From positions 1 to 6,350 of the forward strand of contig JAKEEV010000750.1 in the NCBI GenBank assembly GCA_022616395.1: 6,350 nt of DNA. Reading direction: 5' to 3'. This document shows, one piece after another, positions 5,910 to 6,350 of the stretch. The DNA is from Planctomycetia bacterium (lineage in GTDB: Bacteria; Planctomycetota; Planctomycetia; Gemmatales; Gemmataceae). Positions within the stretch are counted from its first letter, which is position 1. Each line of letters starts with the position of its first letter. Under the pieces are notes generated by a model. It saw only the letters and a program-made list of their open reading frames with translations, made no database searches and was not told the origin of the DNA. Both the position numbers and the translations under genes were made by a program.

Positions 5910-6350
5910 GTGTTCGATCTTCCGGTGATCGTGTTGTGCGGTGGACTCGGCACGCGGTTGCGGTCGGTGGTCGCGGATCGACCGAAGGCACTCGCTCCGG
6001 TCGGCAATCAGCCGTTTCTTGCAATGCAACTGGAACTATTGCGTGCTCGCGGCGCGCGGAACTTCGTTCTGTGTGTGGGGCACCTGGCGGAGCAAGTGCA
6101 GACCGCGTTCGGCGATGGTTCAGCGCTCGGAGTGTGTATCGACTACTCGCTCGATGGCGAGAAGTTGCTCGGCACAGGTGGCGCACTGAAGCGCGTGGAA
6201 CGCTTCTTCGCTCCTTCCGCGATTGTGGTCAACGGAGACACATACATCGACATTGATCTTGTCCATCTCGCCCGCGTACACTCTTCCGCCCGCGCATGGG
6301 ACGCACTGGCAACACTCACCCTCACTCGAATGCCGGACGCACAGCGCTAC
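5910..6350 (+). CDS. hddC: D-glycero-alpha-D-manno-heptose 1-phosphate guanylyltransferase (3' partial)
   Basis: HddC transfers GMP from GTP to D-glycero-alpha-D-manno-heptose 1-phosphate, the last step to the GDP-activated sugar. Starting at GTG 5910 the frame is open to the window end: 147 residues, roughly 60 % of the usual family length. The nucleotidyltransferase motifs are in order: GGLGTRLRSVVADRPKALAPV (residues 11-31, the nucleotide-binding loop with Lys26), QPFLAMQLELL (34-44), LLGTGGAL (86-93) and VNGDTYID (107-114, with the metal-binding Asp110). The RLRSVVADRPK wording is characteristic of HddC rather than of glucose-1-phosphate thymidylyltransferases, though other sugar-1-phosphate nucleotidyltransferases remain possible. 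It starts 2 nt after the hddA stop codon, so the two form an operon supplying an activated heptose, probably for a surface glycan. The pathway also needs GmhA and GmhB, which may lie downstream. Confidence 0.88.
   Translation, partial: MFDLPVIVLCGGLGTRLRSVVADRPKALAPVGNQPFLAMQLELLRARGARNFVLCVGHLAEQVQTAFGDGSALGVCIDYSLDGEKLLGTGGALKRVERFFAPSAIVVNGDTYIDIDLVHLARVHSSARAWDALATLTLTRMPDAQRY

Noticed and set aside
5936..6256. + strand open frame of 106 codons near the right edge
   Set aside because: It overlaps hddC in another frame; the hddC frame has a full set of nucleotidyltransferase motifs and a strong ribosome binding site.

Overview
The window is GC-rich (around 60 % in most rows I counted by hand) and carries six protein-coding genes, all on the + strand. 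The organism is most likely a planctomycete, probably of the Gemmata type. The signs are a Cys-type secreted sulfatase, a secretin-like protein with a long proline-rich tail beside two exported proteins of no recognised family, and intergenic palindromes of the kind I remember as abundant in those genomes. This assignment is inference; there is no rRNA or other marker gene.

Left part (1-3056): an envelope gene cluster. A secretin-like protein enters from the left edge (open from base 1) and ends in about 200 residues of proline-rich sequence. It is followed by a secreted protein of about 220 residues and then, only 17 nt later, a putative lipoprotein of about 294 residues. The secretin-like block suggests the three build an outer-envelope or secretion-type structure, but the last two have no recognised family.

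Middle (3057-4815): a sulfatase gene with signal peptide and complete active-site motifs, bracketed by palindromic repeats. The first repeat (3059-3113) begins 2 nt after the lipoprotein stop codon. The second begins 4 nt after the sulfatase stop codon and is a nest: an 89-bp palindrome of a different family (4631-4719) sits between the arms of a palindrome of the first family (4601-4747). The outer symmetry continues imperfectly into the last sulfatase codons.

Right part (4816-6350): a heptose-nucleotide operon. hddA (a GHMP-family D-glycero-alpha-D-manno-heptose 7-phosphate kinase) is followed after 2 nt by hddC (the matching 1-phosphate guanylyltransferase), which starts at GTG behind a strong Shine-Dalgarno sequence and runs off the right edge. 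Together they point to synthesis of GDP-D-glycero-alpha-D-manno-heptose for a surface glycan. The isomerase (gmhA) and phosphatase (gmhB) needed to complete the pathway are not in the window.

No tRNA, rRNA, CRISPR array, transposase or phage gene was seen. The least ordinary features are the nested palindromes and the uncharacterised secretin-like cluster.
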